DNA of 64,000 bases, from positions 16,994 to 80,993 of the forward strand of contig NZ_JAQFWP010000027.1 of the NCBI RefSeq assembly GCF_027706745.1, written 5' to 3'. Below, piece after piece: positions 53,703-63,330 of the stretch. Below the pieces are notes generated by a model. It saw only the letters and a program-made list of their open reading frames with translations. It was not told where the DNA came from and did no database searches. This DNA comes from Nocardiopsis suaedae (lineage in GTDB: Bacteria; Actinomycetota; Actinomycetes; Streptosporangiales; Streptosporangiaceae). Numbering within the stretch: position 1 is the stretch's first letter; each line of letters starts with the position of its first letter. A program made the position numbers and the translations under genes.

Positions 53703-54278
53703 GTGGCCGAGACCGAGCGCTGGCTGGTGGTGGGGCTGGGCAACCCCGGTCCCAAGTACGCCGGGAACCGGCACAACGTGGGGTTCATGGTGGTGGACGA
53801 GCTCGCCGAGCGCGGCGGCCACCGCTGGAAGGCGCACAAGGCCCACGCCGACGTCGCCGAGGGCCGCCTCGCAGGCGCGGCGGCGGTGCTGGCCAAGCCG
53901 CGCAGCTACATGAACCTCTCGGGCGGCCCGGTCGCCGGGCTGTGCCGGTTCTACAAGGTCCCGGAGGAGCGGGTCGTGGTCGTCCACGACGACATGGACA
54001 TCGCCTTCGGGGCGCTCAAGCTCAAGCGGGGCGGGGGCGCGGGCGGCCACAACGGCCTGCGCTCGATCTCCTCCGCCCTGTCCGGGCCGGACTACCTGCG
54101 CGTGCGCGTGGGCGTGGGGCGCCCGCCGGGCCGCATGGACCCGGCCGCCTACGTGCTCAAGGACTTCTCCTCCGCCGAGCGCAAGGACCTCCCGCTGGAG
54201 CTGGCGCGCGCCGCCGACGCGGTGGAGTCGCTGGTCACCGAGGGCCTGGAGCGGGCGCAGAACGCCTTCCACGCCTGA
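53703..54278 (+). CDS. pth: Peptidyl-tRNA hydrolase
   Basis: This Pth recycles peptidyl-tRNA released from stalled ribosomes. Motifs are [21 protein letters not shown] with the catalytic His, [21 protein letters not shown] and [11 protein letters not shown]. With GTG 53703 the product has 191 residues, the usual family length, and GGGGGA/GGGG lies upstream. An ATG at 53604 would add 33 Gly/Arg-rich residues without a visible ribosome site, though it cannot be ruled out. Confidence 0.93.
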   Translation: MAETERWLVVGLGNPGPKYAGNRHNVGFMVVDELAERGGHRWKAHKAHADVAEGRLAGAAAVLAKPRSYMNLSGGPVAGLCRFYKVPEERVVVVHDDMDIAFGALKLKRGGGAGGHNGLRSISSALSGPDYLRVRVGVGRPPGRMDPAAYVLKDFSSAERKDLPLELARAADAVESLVTEGLERAQNAFHA

Positions 54279-54313
54279 GGACCGCCGCCGCCCGCGGGGC
54301 GGCCGAGAAGGGG

Positions 54314-54336
54314 CCCGGCCGACGGCCGGGTTTTTT
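54314..54336 (+). terminator. Canonical intrinsic terminator after pth
   Basis: Stem CCCGGCC/GGCCGGG with a GAC loop is followed by six T residues. It is the clearest textbook terminator in the window and separates the housekeeping block from the glycan locus. Confidence 0.93.
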
Positions 54337-54492
54337 CTTAACCCGATTAGGTCACGTCACGCGACTGAGCGATCACTCTTGGCTACTGTGGGGCCATCGG
54401 AGCGAGTTTTCGCGCCTGCCGATTCCCCGCACTGCACGGGCCGGTTCCGCCGGGCCGCGGTCGGCGGCGCGCCTGGTTCGAGGGGAGGAGCC

Positions 54493-55959
54493 ATGGCGGT
54501 GGTCGTCGGCGTGCGGGACGGGGCCGGTGAGCGCCGGGACGTGCGCGCCCCGGCCGCGTGGGTGCGGGGGTACACGCGCGGCCTGGTGGCGCTGGACGCC
54601 GCGGCGGCCGGGATGTCCGGGGCGGTCACCCACCAGCTGCACTTCCAGGGGCGGGTGGAGGAGCCGTCGGCCGCGGCGCACGCCGGACTGTCCCTGGCGC
54701 TGCCGTTGCTGTGGGTCGCGGTGGTCGGGCTGGGCGGGGGCTACGCCCGCCGCTTCCTGGGGGTGGGCACCGAGGAGTTCCGCCGGGTGCTGGGCGCCGG
54801 GGTGGTGCTGACCGCGGCCGCCGCCATCGCCGGGTTCGCCGCCCTGCCCGTGCTGGCCCGCGGGTTCGTGCTGGTGGCGCTTCCGGCCACGGTGCTGGCG
54901 AGCCTGGTGCTGCGGTACGGCTGGCGCAAGCGGCTGCACCGGCTGCGCCGATCCGGGCGGTGCATGGGCGGGGCGGTCGTGGTGGGCCACCGCGAGGCCG
55001 TCGCCGGCCTCATCCGCCAGCTGCGCGGCGAGCCCTACCACGGCATGCGCGTGGTGGGGGCCTGCCTGCCCGGCGGGGGCGAGGGCCGCGGCGCGGCCGC
55101 GGTCGACGGGGTCCCGGTGCTGGGCGGCTTCTCCGACGCGGCCGAGGCCGCCGCGCGGGCGGGCGCCGAGACGGTGGCGGTGCTGGCCTGCCCGGAGATG
55201 GACGGGGTGGAGCTGCGGCGGCTGGCCTGGCGGCTGGAGAAGTGCGGCACCGACCTGACCGTGGCCCCGGCGCTGATGGAGGTGGCCGGGCCGCGCACCA
55301 CCATCCGGGCGGTGGCGGGCCTGCCGCTGCTGCACGTGGAGCACCCGGAGCTGGAGGGGGCGCGCCGGGTGGTCAAGGGCCTGTTCGACCGGGCGGCCGC
55401 GGGCGCGGCGCTGCTGCTGCTGGCGCCGGTGTTCGCGGTGCTGGCGGCGGCGGTGAAGGCCGCCGACGGCGGGCCGGTGTTCTTCCGGCAGACCCGGGTG
55501 GGCAAGGACGGGGCCCACTTCCCCCTGGTGAAGTTCCGTACCATGGTTCCGGCGGCCGAGGAGATGAAGAGCGGTCTGCTCGGCGCCAACGAGCACGACG
55601 GTGTGCTGTTCAAGATGCGCGCGGACCCTCGCGTGACGTCGGTCGGGGCCTGGCTGCGCCGGTACTCGCTGGACGAGCTCCCCCAGCTCGTCAACGTGGT
55701 GCGCGGCGAGATGTCGCTGGTGGGCCCGCGGCCGCCGCTGCCCGAGGAGGTCGCGCGCTACGGGCGCGACGTGCGCAGGCGGTTGGTGGTGAAGCCGGGG
55801 ATGACCGGTCTGTGGCAGGTGAGCGGGCGTTCCGACCTCTCCTGGGAGGAATCGGTCCGCTTGGACCTGCGTTACGTGGAAAACTGGTCGCTGACCCTGG
55901 ACGTGCAGATTCTCTGGAAGACGTGGTCAGCGGTGATCCGCGGGGCGGGAGCGTACTGA
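54493..55959 (+). CDS. Exopolysaccharide polyprenyl glycosylphosphotransferase
   Basis: This 488-residue WbaP/CpsE-type priming enzyme has several N-terminal membrane helices (for example LALPLLWVAVVGLGGGY). A nucleotide-sugar-dehydratase-like middle follows (GAVVVGHREAVAGLI). The C-terminal sugar-transferase domain carries FFRQTRVGKDG, LVKFRTMVP, RRYSLDELPQLVNV, VGPRPPLPEEV and PGMTGLWQVSGRS. It transfers a sugar-1-phosphate from a nucleotide sugar to undecaprenyl phosphate, the first step of repeat-unit synthesis. ATG 54493 follows AGGGGAGGAG. It heads the run cysQ-cysD-cysN-sulfotransferase. Confidence 0.92.
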   Translation: MAVVVGVRDGAGERRDVRAPAAWVRGYTRGLVALDAAAAGMSGAVTHQLHFQGRVEEPSAAAHAGLSLALPLLWVAVVGLGGGYARRFLGVGTEEFRRVLGAGVVLTAAAAIAGFAALPVLARGFVLVALPATVLASLVLRYGWRKRLHRLRRSGRCMGGAVVVGHREAVAGLIRQLRGEPYHGMRVVGACLPGGGEGRGAAAVDGVPVLGGFSDAAEAAARAGAETVAVLACPEMDGVELRRLAWRLEKCGTDLTVAPALMEVAGPRTTIRAVAGLPLLHVEHPELEGARRVVKGLFDRAAAGAALLLLAPVFAVLAAAVKAADGGPVFFRQTRVGKDGAHFPLVKFRTMVPAAEEMKSGLLGANEHDGVLFKMRADPRVTSVGAWLRRYSLDELPQLVNVVRGEMSLVGPRPPLPEEVARYGRDVRRRLVVKPGMTGLWQVSGRSDLSWEESVRLDLRYVENWSLTLDVQILWKTWSAVIRGAGAY

Positions 55960-55964
55960 GGCCG

Positions 55965-56756
55965 GTGAGCAGCATCCGAAACGATCATGAAGTCGCGCGT
56001 GACCTGGCGGGCGAGGCGGGGCAGCAGCTCTTGCGGCTGCGGGCCCGGCACGGGTTCGAGGAGCCCGACGTCCTGCGCACCCTCGGGGACCGCACGTCGC
56101 ACGAGTTCCTCTTCTCCGCGCTGGGGCGGCTGCGCCCCAGCGACGCGGTGCTGTCCGAGGAGGGGGTGGACGACCCGGCCCGGCTGAGCGCCCGCCGGGT
56201 GTGGATCATCGACCCGCTGGACGGGACCCGCGAGTTCGCCGAGGCGGGGCGGACCGACTGGGCCGTGCACGTGGCCCTGTGGGAGAACGGGCGGCTGGCC
56301 GCGGGGGCGGTGGCGCTGCCCGCGCAGGGGTCCACACTCTCCTCCGCCGACCCGCCGTGGCTGCCCGAGGAGCGGCCCAGCGGGCAGCGGCTCCGGATCA
56401 CCGCCAGCCGCACCCGGCCGCCGGAGTTCGTCCAGAAGATGGCCACCGCGCTGGGCGCGGAGATCGTGCCGATGGGCTCGGCCGGGGCCAAGATCTGCGC
56501 GGTGCTGCTGGGCATCGCGGACCTGTACGTGCACGCCGGGGGCCAGTTCGAGTGGGACAGCGCGGCGCCGGTCGCGGTGGCCCGCGCCGCGGGGCTGCAC
56601 GCCTCCCGGATCGACGGCTCGGACCTGGAGTACAACGCGCTCGACCCGTCGCTGCCCGATATCCTTGTATGTCGACCGGAATTGTCGGGTATGTTGTTGG
56701 GGAGCATCCGCGACGTGGCGGATCTGGACGGGGCGGGCCCCCAGGCCGCCGGGTAG
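55965..56756 (+). CDS. cysQ: 3'(2'),5'-bisphosphate nucleotidase, CysQ-like
   Basis: This 263-residue inositol-monophosphatase-superfamily enzyme has the metal-binding motifs DPLDGTREFAE and WDSAAPVAVARAAG, and EEGVDD as the upstream acidic site. CysQ removes PAP, the inhibitory by-product of sulfotransferases, which fits the sulfotransferase gene nearby. GTG 55965 begins five bases past the preceding stop codon, so it is tightly coupled to the priming transferase gene. Confidence 0.9.
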   Translation: MSSIRNDHEVARDLAGEAGQQLLRLRARHGFEEPDVLRTLGDRTSHEFLFSALGRLRPSDAVLSEEGVDDPARLSARRVWIIDPLDGTREFAEAGRTDWAVHVALWENGRLAAGAVALPAQGSTLSSADPPWLPEERPSGQRLRITASRTRPPEFVQKMATALGAEIVPMGSAGAKICAVLLGIADLYVHAGGQFEWDSAAPVAVARAAGLHASRIDGSDLEYNALDPSLPDILVCRPELSGMLLGSIRDVADLDGAGPQAAG

Positions 56757-56807
56757 GCGGGCGGGCCGCGGCCCGCCGTCGGACTTCACGGGAGCGAGGC
56801 GCATTAC

Positions 56808-57734
56808 ATGGGCACGGCAGCGGAGCTCGGACGGTACCGGCTCTCCCAACTGGACCACCTCGAGGCCGAGGCCGTCTTCATCATGCGCGAGGTGGCCGCC
56901 GAGTTCGAGCGGCCGGTGCTGCTCTTCTCCGGCGGCAAGGACTCCCTCGTGCTGCTCCGCCTGGCCGAGAAGGCCTTCTTCCCCGGCCGCGTGCCCTTCC
57001 CCGTGATGCACGTGGACACCGGGCACAACTTCCCCGAGGTGATGGAGTTCCGCGACCGCCGCCTGGCCGAGGCCGGGATGGAACTGGTGGTCGCCTCCGT
57101 CCAGGAGCAGATCGACCAGGGCAAGGTGGTCGAGCCCACCGGCCGGTGGGCCAGCCGCAACCGGCTGCAGACCGCCGCCCTGCTGGAGGCCATCGAGGAG
57201 CACGGGTTCGACGCCGCCTTCGGCGGGGCCCGGCGGGACGAGGAGAAGGCCCGCGCCAAGGAGCGCGTCTTCTCCTTCCGCGACGAGTTCGGCCAGTGGG
57301 ACCCCAAGGCCCAGCGACCCGAGCTGTGGAACCTGTTCAACACCCGGATCGACCGCGGTGAGCACATCCGGGTGTTCCCCATCTCCAACTGGACCGAGCT
57401 GGACGTGTGGGACTACATCCGGCGCGAGGGGCTGGAGCTGCCCTCCATCTACCACGCGCACCGGCGCCCGGTGTTCGAGCGCGACGGCATCCTGCTCGCC
57501 GACGGCCCCTTCATCAACCGCGACGAGGACGAAGAGGTCTTCGAGGCGACCGTCCGCTACCGCACAGTCGGCGACATGACCTGCACCGGTGCGGTCCGCT
57601 CCACCGCGACCGAGATCGACGAGATCATCGCCGAGATCGCCGCGACGCGGATCACCGAGCGCGGCCAGACCCGCGCCGACGACCGCGCCAGCGAGGCGGC
57701 CATGGAGGACCGCAAGCGCGAAGGCTACTTCTGA
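56808..57734 (+). CDS. cysD: Sulfate adenylyltransferase subunit 2
   Basis: This 308-residue CysD is the ATP-sulfurylase catalytic subunit: the PP-loop is LLFSGGKDSLVLLRLAEKAF, followed by MHVDTGHNFPEV, GGARRDEEKARAKER and WNLFNTRIDRGEHIRVFPISNW. With the GTPase CysN it makes APS from sulfate and ATP. In this locus it probably supplies activated sulfate for the sulfotransferase downstream rather than, or as well as, cysteine synthesis. Confidence 0.95.
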   Translation: MGTAAELGRYRLSQLDHLEAEAVFIMREVAAEFERPVLLFSGGKDSLVLLRLAEKAFFPGRVPFPVMHVDTGHNFPEVMEFRDRRLAEAGMELVVASVQEQIDQGKVVEPTGRWASRNRLQTAALLEAIEEHGFDAAFGGARRDEEKARAKERVFSFRDEFGQWDPKAQRPELWNLFNTRIDRGEHIRVFPISNWTELDVWDYIRREGLELPSIYHAHRRPVFERDGILLADGPFINRDEDEEVFEATVRYRTVGDMTCTGAVRSTATEIDEIIAEIAATRITERGQTRADDRASEAAMEDRKREGYF

Positions 57735-57778
57735 CCGGCCCTACCCGCACCGATCCCTTCCCGAGGAACGCGCGCACC

Positions 57779-59047
57779 ATGACCAACGACATCCTGCGGT
57801 TCGCCACGGCCGGTTCCGTCGACGACGGCAAGAGCACCCTCATCGGCCGCCTGCTCTACGACTCCAAGTCCATCTTCGAGGACCAGCTCGACTCGGTCGA
57901 GCGCACCAGCCGCAGCCGCGGCGAGGAGCAGACCAACCTCGCGCTGCTCACCGACGGCCTGCGGGCCGAGCGCGAGCAGGGCATCACCATCGACGTCGCC
58001 TACCGGTACTTCGCCACCCCGCGGCGCACCTTCATCATCGCCGACACCCCCGGGCACATCCAGTACACCCGGAACATGGTCACCGGCGCCTCGACGGCCG
58101 ACCTGGCGGTGATCCTGGTCGACGCCCGCAAGGGGCTGCAGGAGCAGAGCCGCCGGCACGCCTTCCTGGCCACCCTGCTGCAGGTGCCGCACCTGGTGGT
58201 GGCGGTCAACAAGATGGACCTGGTGGACTACTCCCAGGAGCGGTTCGAGGAGATCCGCGCCGAGTTCACCGACTTCGCCGCCAAGCTGGACGTCACCGAC
58301 CTGGCGTTCATCCCCATCTCCGCGCTGCACGGCGACAACGTGGTGGAGCGGTCCATGGAGATGGCCTGGTACGAGGGCACCTCGCTGCTGCACCACCTGG
58401 AGAACGTGCACATCGCCTCGGACCGCAACCTCATCGACGCGCGGTTCCCCGTGCAGTACGTGGTGCGCCCGCACAAGGCCGACGACCCCGACCTGCACGA
58501 CTACCGCGGCTACGCCGGCCAGATGGCCGGGGGCGTGCTGCGCAGGGGCGACGAGGTCGTGCACCTGCCCTCCGGCATCTCCTCGCGGGTGGCGCGGATC
58601 GTCACGGCCGACGGCGACCTGGACGAGGCGTTCAGCCCGCAGTCGGTGACGGTGCTGCTGGAGGACGACATCGACATCTCCCGGGGCGACATGATCTGCC
58701 GCCCCAACAACCGCCCGCGCGAGGCGCGCGACCTGCAGGCGATGGTCTGCTGGATGGCGGAGTCGCGCACCCTCACCCCGCGGTCCAAGCTGCTGCTCAA
58801 GCACACGACGCGGACCACCAAGGTGATGGTGAAGGACCTGCTGTACCGGCTGGACGTGAACACGCTCAGCCGCGATGAGCACCCCGCGGAGCTGGCGCTC
58901 AACGAGATCGGGCGGGTGGCGCTGAAGTCGGCCCAGCCCCTGTTCGTCGACGAGTACAAGCGCAACCGCACCACCGGCGGGTTCATCCTGGTGGACGAGG
59001 GCACCAACACCACCGTCGCCGCGGGCATGGTGCTCGACGCCGACTGA
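57779..59047 (+). CDS. cysN: Sulfate adenylyltransferase subunit 1 (GTPase)
   Basis: This 422-residue CysN shows the GTPase motifs TAGSVDDGKSTLIGRLL, DTPGHIQYTRNM and NKMDLV, and the elongation-factor-like domains 2 and 3. It drives APS formation by CysD. It ends without a fused APS kinase (CysC) domain, so PAPS synthesis needs a kinase encoded elsewhere. ATG 57779 lies 45 bp after cysD. Confidence 0.95.
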   Translation: MTNDILRFATAGSVDDGKSTLIGRLLYDSKSIFEDQLDSVERTSRSRGEEQTNLALLTDGLRAEREQGITIDVAYRYFATPRRTFIIADTPGHIQYTRNMVTGASTADLAVILVDARKGLQEQSRRHAFLATLLQVPHLVVAVNKMDLVDYSQERFEEIRAEFTDFAAKLDVTDLAFIPISALHGDNVVERSMEMAWYEGTSLLHHLENVHIASDRNLIDARFPVQYVVRPHKADDPDLHDYRGYAGQMAGGVLRRGDEVVHLPSGISSRVARIVTADGDLDEAFSPQSVTVLLEDDIDISRGDMICRPNNRPREARDLQAMVCWMAESRTLTPRSKLLLKHTTRTTKVMVKDLLYRLDVNTLSRDEHPAELALNEIGRVALKSAQPLFVDEYKRNRTTGGFILVDEGTNTTVAAGMVLDAD

Positions 59048-59119
59048 TCCGGCCCCGGGGGTACACTCCGGGACCAGCGATAACCACGGAAAGCAAGCAA
59101 TCCGTCACAGGGCGTACTA

Positions 59120-60058
59120 GTGTTGCGTCCTGTGAGCGGATTTCGTCTGGTGTTCGTCGGGGGGATCGGCCGGTCCGGATCCACGCTCATCGAGCGGCTC
59201 CTGGGGGAGCTGCCGGGGGTGTGCTCCATGGGCGAGGTCGTGCACATGTGGCGGCGCAGCCTCGTCGACGACGAGGTGTGCGGCTGCGGCGCGCCGTTCA
59301 CCCGCTGCCCGTTCTGGGCGGAGGTGGGCCGGGAGGCCTTCGGCGGGTGGGGCCGGGTCGACCCGGCCCAGGTCCTGGAGCTCAAGGCGGCCGTGGACCG
59401 GACCCGGTTCGTTCCGGGGCTGCTCGCCGACGACCCCCCGCCGGACCTGGCGGCGCGCGCCGCCCGCTACACCGACTTCTACGACCGGCTCTACGCCGCG
59501 GTGGCCCGGGTGAGCGGGTGCCGCACCGTGGTCGACTCCAGCAAGCACGCCTCGCTCGCCGCGTGCCTGCGGCTGCGCTACGGGGCGCGGATGCGGCTGC
59601 TGCACATCGTGCGCGACCCCCGCGCGGTCGCGCACGCCTGGGGCAAGCGGGTGCCCCGGCCCGACGCCCGGCCCACCAGCCCCGAGCAGTTCATGGCGCG
59701 CTACTCGCCCACCCGCGCGGCCGTGCAGTGGGTGGCGCAGAACGGCGTGCTGGCGGCGCTGGAGCGCGGCGGGCTGCCCACCCTCCGGGTCCGCTATGAG
59801 GACTTCGCCGCCGACCCGCTGGGGGAGCTGCGCGGCATCGCCGAGTTCGCGGGGTGCGCGGCCGACGGGCTGCCCCTGGAGGCGGACGGGTCGGCGGAGC
59901 TGTCCCCGGCGCACACGGTGTCGGGCAATCCGATGCGGCTGACGGCGGGGCCGGTACGGGTTCGGGCGGACGTGACGTGGCGCTCGCAGCTGGCGGCCCC
60001 GTCGCGCGTGGCGGTGTCCGCGCTGACGCTCCCGGTTCGGTGGAGATTCGGGTACTGA
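59120..60058 (+). CDS. Sulfotransferase
   Basis: This 312-residue PAPS-dependent sulfotransferase has the 5'-phosphosulfate-binding loop GIGRSGSTLIERLL at about residues 15-28, and the 3'-phosphate-binding region LLHIVRDPRAVAHAWGKR near 160. A family-typical VDSSKH motif lies between them. Such enzymes sulfate sugars or lipids. The best start is GTG 59120 with AGGG seven bases upstream; GTG 59132 is an alternative. It follows cysN by 72 bp. The acceptor is probably the glycan built by neighbouring enzymes, which is inference. Confidence 0.88.
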   Translation: MLRPVSGFRLVFVGGIGRSGSTLIERLLGELPGVCSMGEVVHMWRRSLVDDEVCGCGAPFTRCPFWAEVGREAFGGWGRVDPAQVLELKAAVDRTRFVPGLLADDPPPDLAARAARYTDFYDRLYAAVARVSGCRTVVDSSKHASLAACLRLRYGARMRLLHIVRDPRAVAHAWGKRVPRPDARPTSPEQFMARYSPTRAAVQWVAQNGVLAALERGGLPTLRVRYEDFAADPLGELRGIAEFAGCAADGLPLEADGSAELSPAHTVSGNPMRLTAGPVRVRADVTWRSQLAAPSRVAVSALTLPVRWRFGY

Positions 60059-60166
60059 AGGCGACACGCCCGATTCGGTCACCTTTAGTAGTGAATCGAT
60101 TGCGTATTGTGAATATCCCATGGTGTCCCAAGGGGGGTTCCAGGACGACCCGGGAGGGGGCCGATC

Positions 60167-61750
60167 GTGGAGCGGGAGCGCGGGCGCGGGGGAGCGCACG
60201 GGGGCGGACCGCCGAGGGGCAGGGCGGTGCAGGTCGGTGCGGCGCTGGCGGCCCTTCTCGTGGCGACGGCGGCGTGCGAGGAGAAGGAGGGGCTGGCGGG
60301 CCTGGAGGGGCTCGGGGTCCTGGAGTCGGAGCCGCCGGAGCCGGCGGCCCCGGCCTCGGACGGGCCGGGGGGCCTGGTGATCCCGCGGCAGCCGACGCCG
60401 TCGCCGAGCCCGTCGCCGGAGGGGCCGGGAGGGCTGGTGATCCCGCAGCAGCCGACGCCGTCGCCGAGCGCCTCGCCCAGCCCGTCGCCCAGTGTGTCGC
60501 CGAGCCCGTCGCCCAGCGCCTCGCCCAGCCCGTCGCCCAGTGCGTCGCCGAGCGCCTCGCCCAGCCCGTCCCCTTCTCCGAGCCCGTCCCTGTCCCCGTC
60601 CCCCTCGCCATCCCCCTCCCCGGTCCCGTCACCGTCGCCGCAGACCCCGCCGGTCGCGCCGTCGCCGAGCCCGTCGCCCGGGGGGCAGCCCGAGCCCGTG
60701 CCGTCCCCGGGCACCACCCCGGAGCCGCCCGGAGGCGACCCCCGTTGCGACGTCAGCGAGATCCTGGAGCCCTCGTGCGGCGTGTGGTGGGGGGCGAGCC
60801 CGTGGCAGGGCGATCCGGAGCCGCTTGAGCGGGCGGCCGATCGCAAGCTCGACATCGTCTACACCTGGAACGGCATCGACCAGACCGAGATCCCCACCGA
60901 CACCGAGCTGGAGTACGCCGAAGACGGGCGGATCATCCACGCCAACATCGAGGCGAAGCGGTTCAACATGCGGGGCCACCCGGTGCAGGACTACAAGGAC
61001 ATCCTGGTCGGGCGCTTCGACCGGTCGCTGACCGCCCAGGCGGAGCGCATCGCCGAACTGGAGCACCCCGTCTTCGTGACCTTCGACCACGAGGCCGACG
61101 CGAACAAGCGGTACAACCGGCGGGGCACGCCGGAGGAGTTCGTGATGGCGTGGCGGCACATCGTCGACGTGTACCGCGAGAACGGCGCGGACAACGCCGT
61201 CTGGGTGTGGAACGTGACCGGCTGGCCCGACAACCTCTCCCGCCTGCCCCGGTTGTGGCCCGGCAACGAGTACGTGGACTGGATCAGCTGGGAGGCCTAC
61301 AACATGACCGGGTGCGAGCTGATGCCGCACTGGGACGAGGTGGTCTCGTTCGAAGAGGCGCTGCGCCCGGCCTACGAGTGGGTGCAGGAGGAGGGGCCCA
61401 AGCACGGCATCGACCCGGACAAGCCGGTGATGATCGGGGAGATGGGGACGGTGCCGATCCCGGGCGACCCGATGGCGACGGCCAAGTGGTACGCCGACAT
61501 CCCTCAGGTGCTCAAGCGCTACGAGCGGGTGAAGGCCGTGAAGATGTGGGACGGGAAGACCGCGCCCACCTGCGACTTCCGGGTCGGCCAGGACGCCTAC
61601 GCGCAGTGGGGGTACGGCCTGGCGGGGAGGCACCCGTACGTGGCGGTGCCCGAACGGGTCCAGGAGATCGTGGACCGGGCGCTGGAGACCAAGGAGCACC
61701 TGCGCAAGGTCCAGGAGGAGGTCCACGGGCGGCCGCGCCGGGGCGAGTGA
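60167..61750 (+). CDS. GH26-like glycoside hydrolase lipoprotein with Ser-Pro linker
   Basis: This 527-residue protein has a lipobox (LVATAAC, Cys37). A Pro/Ser-repeat linker of roughly 120 residues spans about 68-185. The C-terminal (beta/alpha)8 domain resembles GH26: VWWGASPWQGD, an acid/base Glu in FDHEAD near residue 307, and a nucleophile Glu in MIGEMGTVP near 425. The canonical GH26 HExNGxW context is altered, so mannan may not be the substrate. The linker projects the domain away from the membrane. GTG 60167 follows GGGAGGGGG. Glycan trimming or remodelling in this polysaccharide locus is likely. Confidence 0.85.
   Translation: MERERGRGGAHGGGPPRGRAVQVGAALAALLVATAACEEKEGLAGLEGLGVLESEPPEPAAPASDGPGGLVIPRQPTPSPSPSPEGPGGLVIPQQPTPSPSASPSPSPSVSPSPSPSASPSPSPSASPSASPSPSPSPSPSLSPSPSPSPSPVPSPSPQTPPVAPSPSPSPGGQPEPVPSPGTTPEPPGGDPRCDVSEILEPSCGVWWGASPWQGDPEPLERAADRKLDIVYTWNGIDQTEIPTDTELEYAEDGRIIHANIEAKRFNMRGHPVQDYKDILVGRFDRSLTAQAERIAELEHPVFVTFDHEADANKRYNRRGTPEEFVMAWRHIVDVYRENGADNAVWVWNVTGWPDNLSRLPRLWPGNEYVDWISWEAYNMTGCELMPHWDEVVSFEEALRPAYEWVQEEGPKHGIDPDKPVMIGEMGTVPIPGDPMATAKWYADIPQVLKRYERVKAVKMWDGKTAPTCDFRVGQDAYAQWGYGLAGRHPYVAVPERVQEIVDRALETKEHLRKVQEEVHGRPRRGE
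60362..60469 (+). repeat. 60-bp tandem duplication in the linker
   Basis: Two units with a 60-bp period (60362-60409 and 60422-60469) encode GPGGLVIPRQPTPSPSPSPE and a near-identical second copy. They differ at only a few bases, marking a recent in-frame expansion. A longer SP/SA dipeptide repeat follows to about 60720. Confidence 0.85.
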
Positions 61751-61821
61751 CCTCGCGGCCCCCGCAGGCGCTCTCAGGGCCCAGACGGCGTCCGAGGCCC
61801 CGGCGCCTCCTCTACCGGCCC

Positions 61822-63330
61822 TTACAGGCCCTTGCCGTGCCGGTGCAGGGTGCGGAGCACCCACGGTGCGGGCAGGCCGCAGGCGACCGCCAGCGCCAGC
61901 GGGGTCCGGGGCTCCAGGGGCCGCGCCCGGAAGGTGCGGCCGACCCACCGCAGGGCGGCGCGGCGGCGTCCGGCGGCCGCCTCCGCGAAGGCGATCTGCC
62001 CGGCCACACGCGCGTAACCGCCGGGCACCAGGCGGAACTCGGGGTAGCGGTCGAGCAGCCAGCGCAGCGCGGTCGCGATGGTCTGCCACCGCCCGGCGAA
62101 GTGCGAGCGCCGGTGCCAGAGCACCCGGACGCCCGGCGCCGGGATGTTCCGGATGGGCGCGCGGCGGGCCATGCGCAGCAGCAGCTCGTAGTCCTCGGCG
62201 TAGCTGCCGGGCAGCTCCTCGCTGACGGGGCCCTCGCCCTCCAGCAGCGCCTCGCGCCGGATGAGGAACGTGGAGGGGTGCAGCTCGGTGAGCCGCGAGC
62301 CGAGCAGGTCGGAGAAGGTGACGGCGGTGCGGTCCAGCATCCGCTCGGCCTCGGTCCGGTCGTAGACGACCCGGATGCCGCAGCAGACCATCTCCGTCCC
62401 GGGGTCGGTCAGCAGCACCTCCACCTGGGAGCGGAGCTTTCCGGGGAACCAGGTGTCGTCGTCGTCGCAGAAGGCCACGTACTCGCCGCGCGCGGCCATG
62501 ATGCCGGTGTTGCGGGCGCCGGCCAGGCCGGGGCTGTGGTCGTTGGGAACGACCTCCACCGGGCGCCGCGGGTCATCGGAGGCCAGGGAGGTGTCGGGGT
62601 CGTCGTTGTCGAAGACGACGACGGTGCGCAGCACCCCGGGGTAGTCCTGCTCGGCGATCGAGCGCAGGGTGCGGCGCAGCAGGTCGGGGCGGTCGCGGGT
62701 GGGGACCACGGCGCACACGGTCGGCCAGGTGCTCGGCGCCTTCTCCAGCGCGGGCAGCGGGTGGTCGGGGCGCGGCGGGGGCGCGAGCAGGTCGATGAGC
62801 TCCCCGGCGCGGCGGGCGGCCGCCTCGGCGCCGTCCCCGTCGTCGCCGCTCCCGGGCGCGCCGATGCGGAACTCGCCGGGGTGGGCGACGGCCTTGTCCA
62901 AGGCGGCGGAGAGCTGCTGGGCGGTGGCGCAGGCGCGCACCAGCCCGGAGGCGTCCAGGCGGGCGACGAAGCGGAGCTGGTGGTCGTCCACGTGCTCGCC
63001 GAGCTCGGGGTCGCGGGCGGCGGCCAGCGGCAGGTGCCCGGCGCGGCGGGCGGCGGTGATGGACCCGGGACCGCCGTGGGTGACCACGGCGGCGGCCGAG
63101 CGCATCAGCTCCTCCAGGCGGTCGGGCGGCAGGAAGGGCTCGCCCTCGGCGTCCGCGGGGGCGGGGGAGCGGCCGTGCTGCACCAGGACCCGGACCTCGG
63201 GGCGTTCGCGGGCGTAGGCGTCGGCCCACTCCACCAGGCGGCCGAACGGGTGGTGGTCGGTGCCCGCCGTGACGAGGACCAGCGGGGAGTCGGCGGGGCC
63301 GGGGGCCGGGGTACGGGGCGCGTGGTTCAC
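61822..63330 (-). CDS. Alg13-like/GT2 fusion glycosyltransferase
   Basis: This 502-residue protein joins two glycosyltransferase domains. Residues 15-160 resemble Alg13/PssE-type GT28 C-terminal domains (LVLVTAGTDHHPFGRLVEW, VVTHGGPGSITAARRAGH). Residues 205-420 are a GT-A family 2 transferase (VPTRDRPDLLRRTLRSI, AFCDDDDTWFPGK, SYAEDYELLLRM). The GTG start at 63330 overlaps the stop of the Alg14-like gene (GTGA), so the two halves of the Alg13/14-type enzyme are translationally coupled. It would add successive sugars to the lipid-linked glycan. The fusion is unusual. Confidence 0.85.
   Translation of the reverse strand: MNHAPRTPAPGPADSPLVLVTAGTDHHPFGRLVEWADAYARERPEVRVLVQHGRSPAPADAEGEPFLPPDRLEELMRSAAAVVTHGGPGSITAARRAGHLPLAAARDPELGEHVDDHQLRFVARLDASGLVRACATAQQLSAALDKAVAHPGEFRIGAPGSGDDGDGAEAAARRAGELIDLLAPPPRPDHPLPALEKAPSTWPTVCAVVPTRDRPDLLRRTLRSIAEQDYPGVLRTVVVFDNDDPDTSLASDDPRRPVEVVPNDHSPGLAGARNTGIMAARGEYVAFCDDDDTWFPGKLRSQVEVLLTDPGTEMVCCGIRVVYDRTEAERMLDRTAVTFSDLLGSRLTELHPSTFLIRREALLEGEGPVSEELPGSYAEDYELLLRMARRAPIRNIPAPGVRVLWHRRSHFAGRWQTIATALRWLLDRYPEFRLVPGGYARVAGQIAFAEAAAGRRRAALRWVGRTFRARPLEPRTPLALAVACGLPAPWVLRTLHRHGKGL

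Noticed and set aside
60400..60720. Repeated GC-rich units that could be taken for a CRISPR or minisatellite array
   Set aside because: The repeats are in frame and encode a Ser-Pro linker; there are no regular unique spacers.
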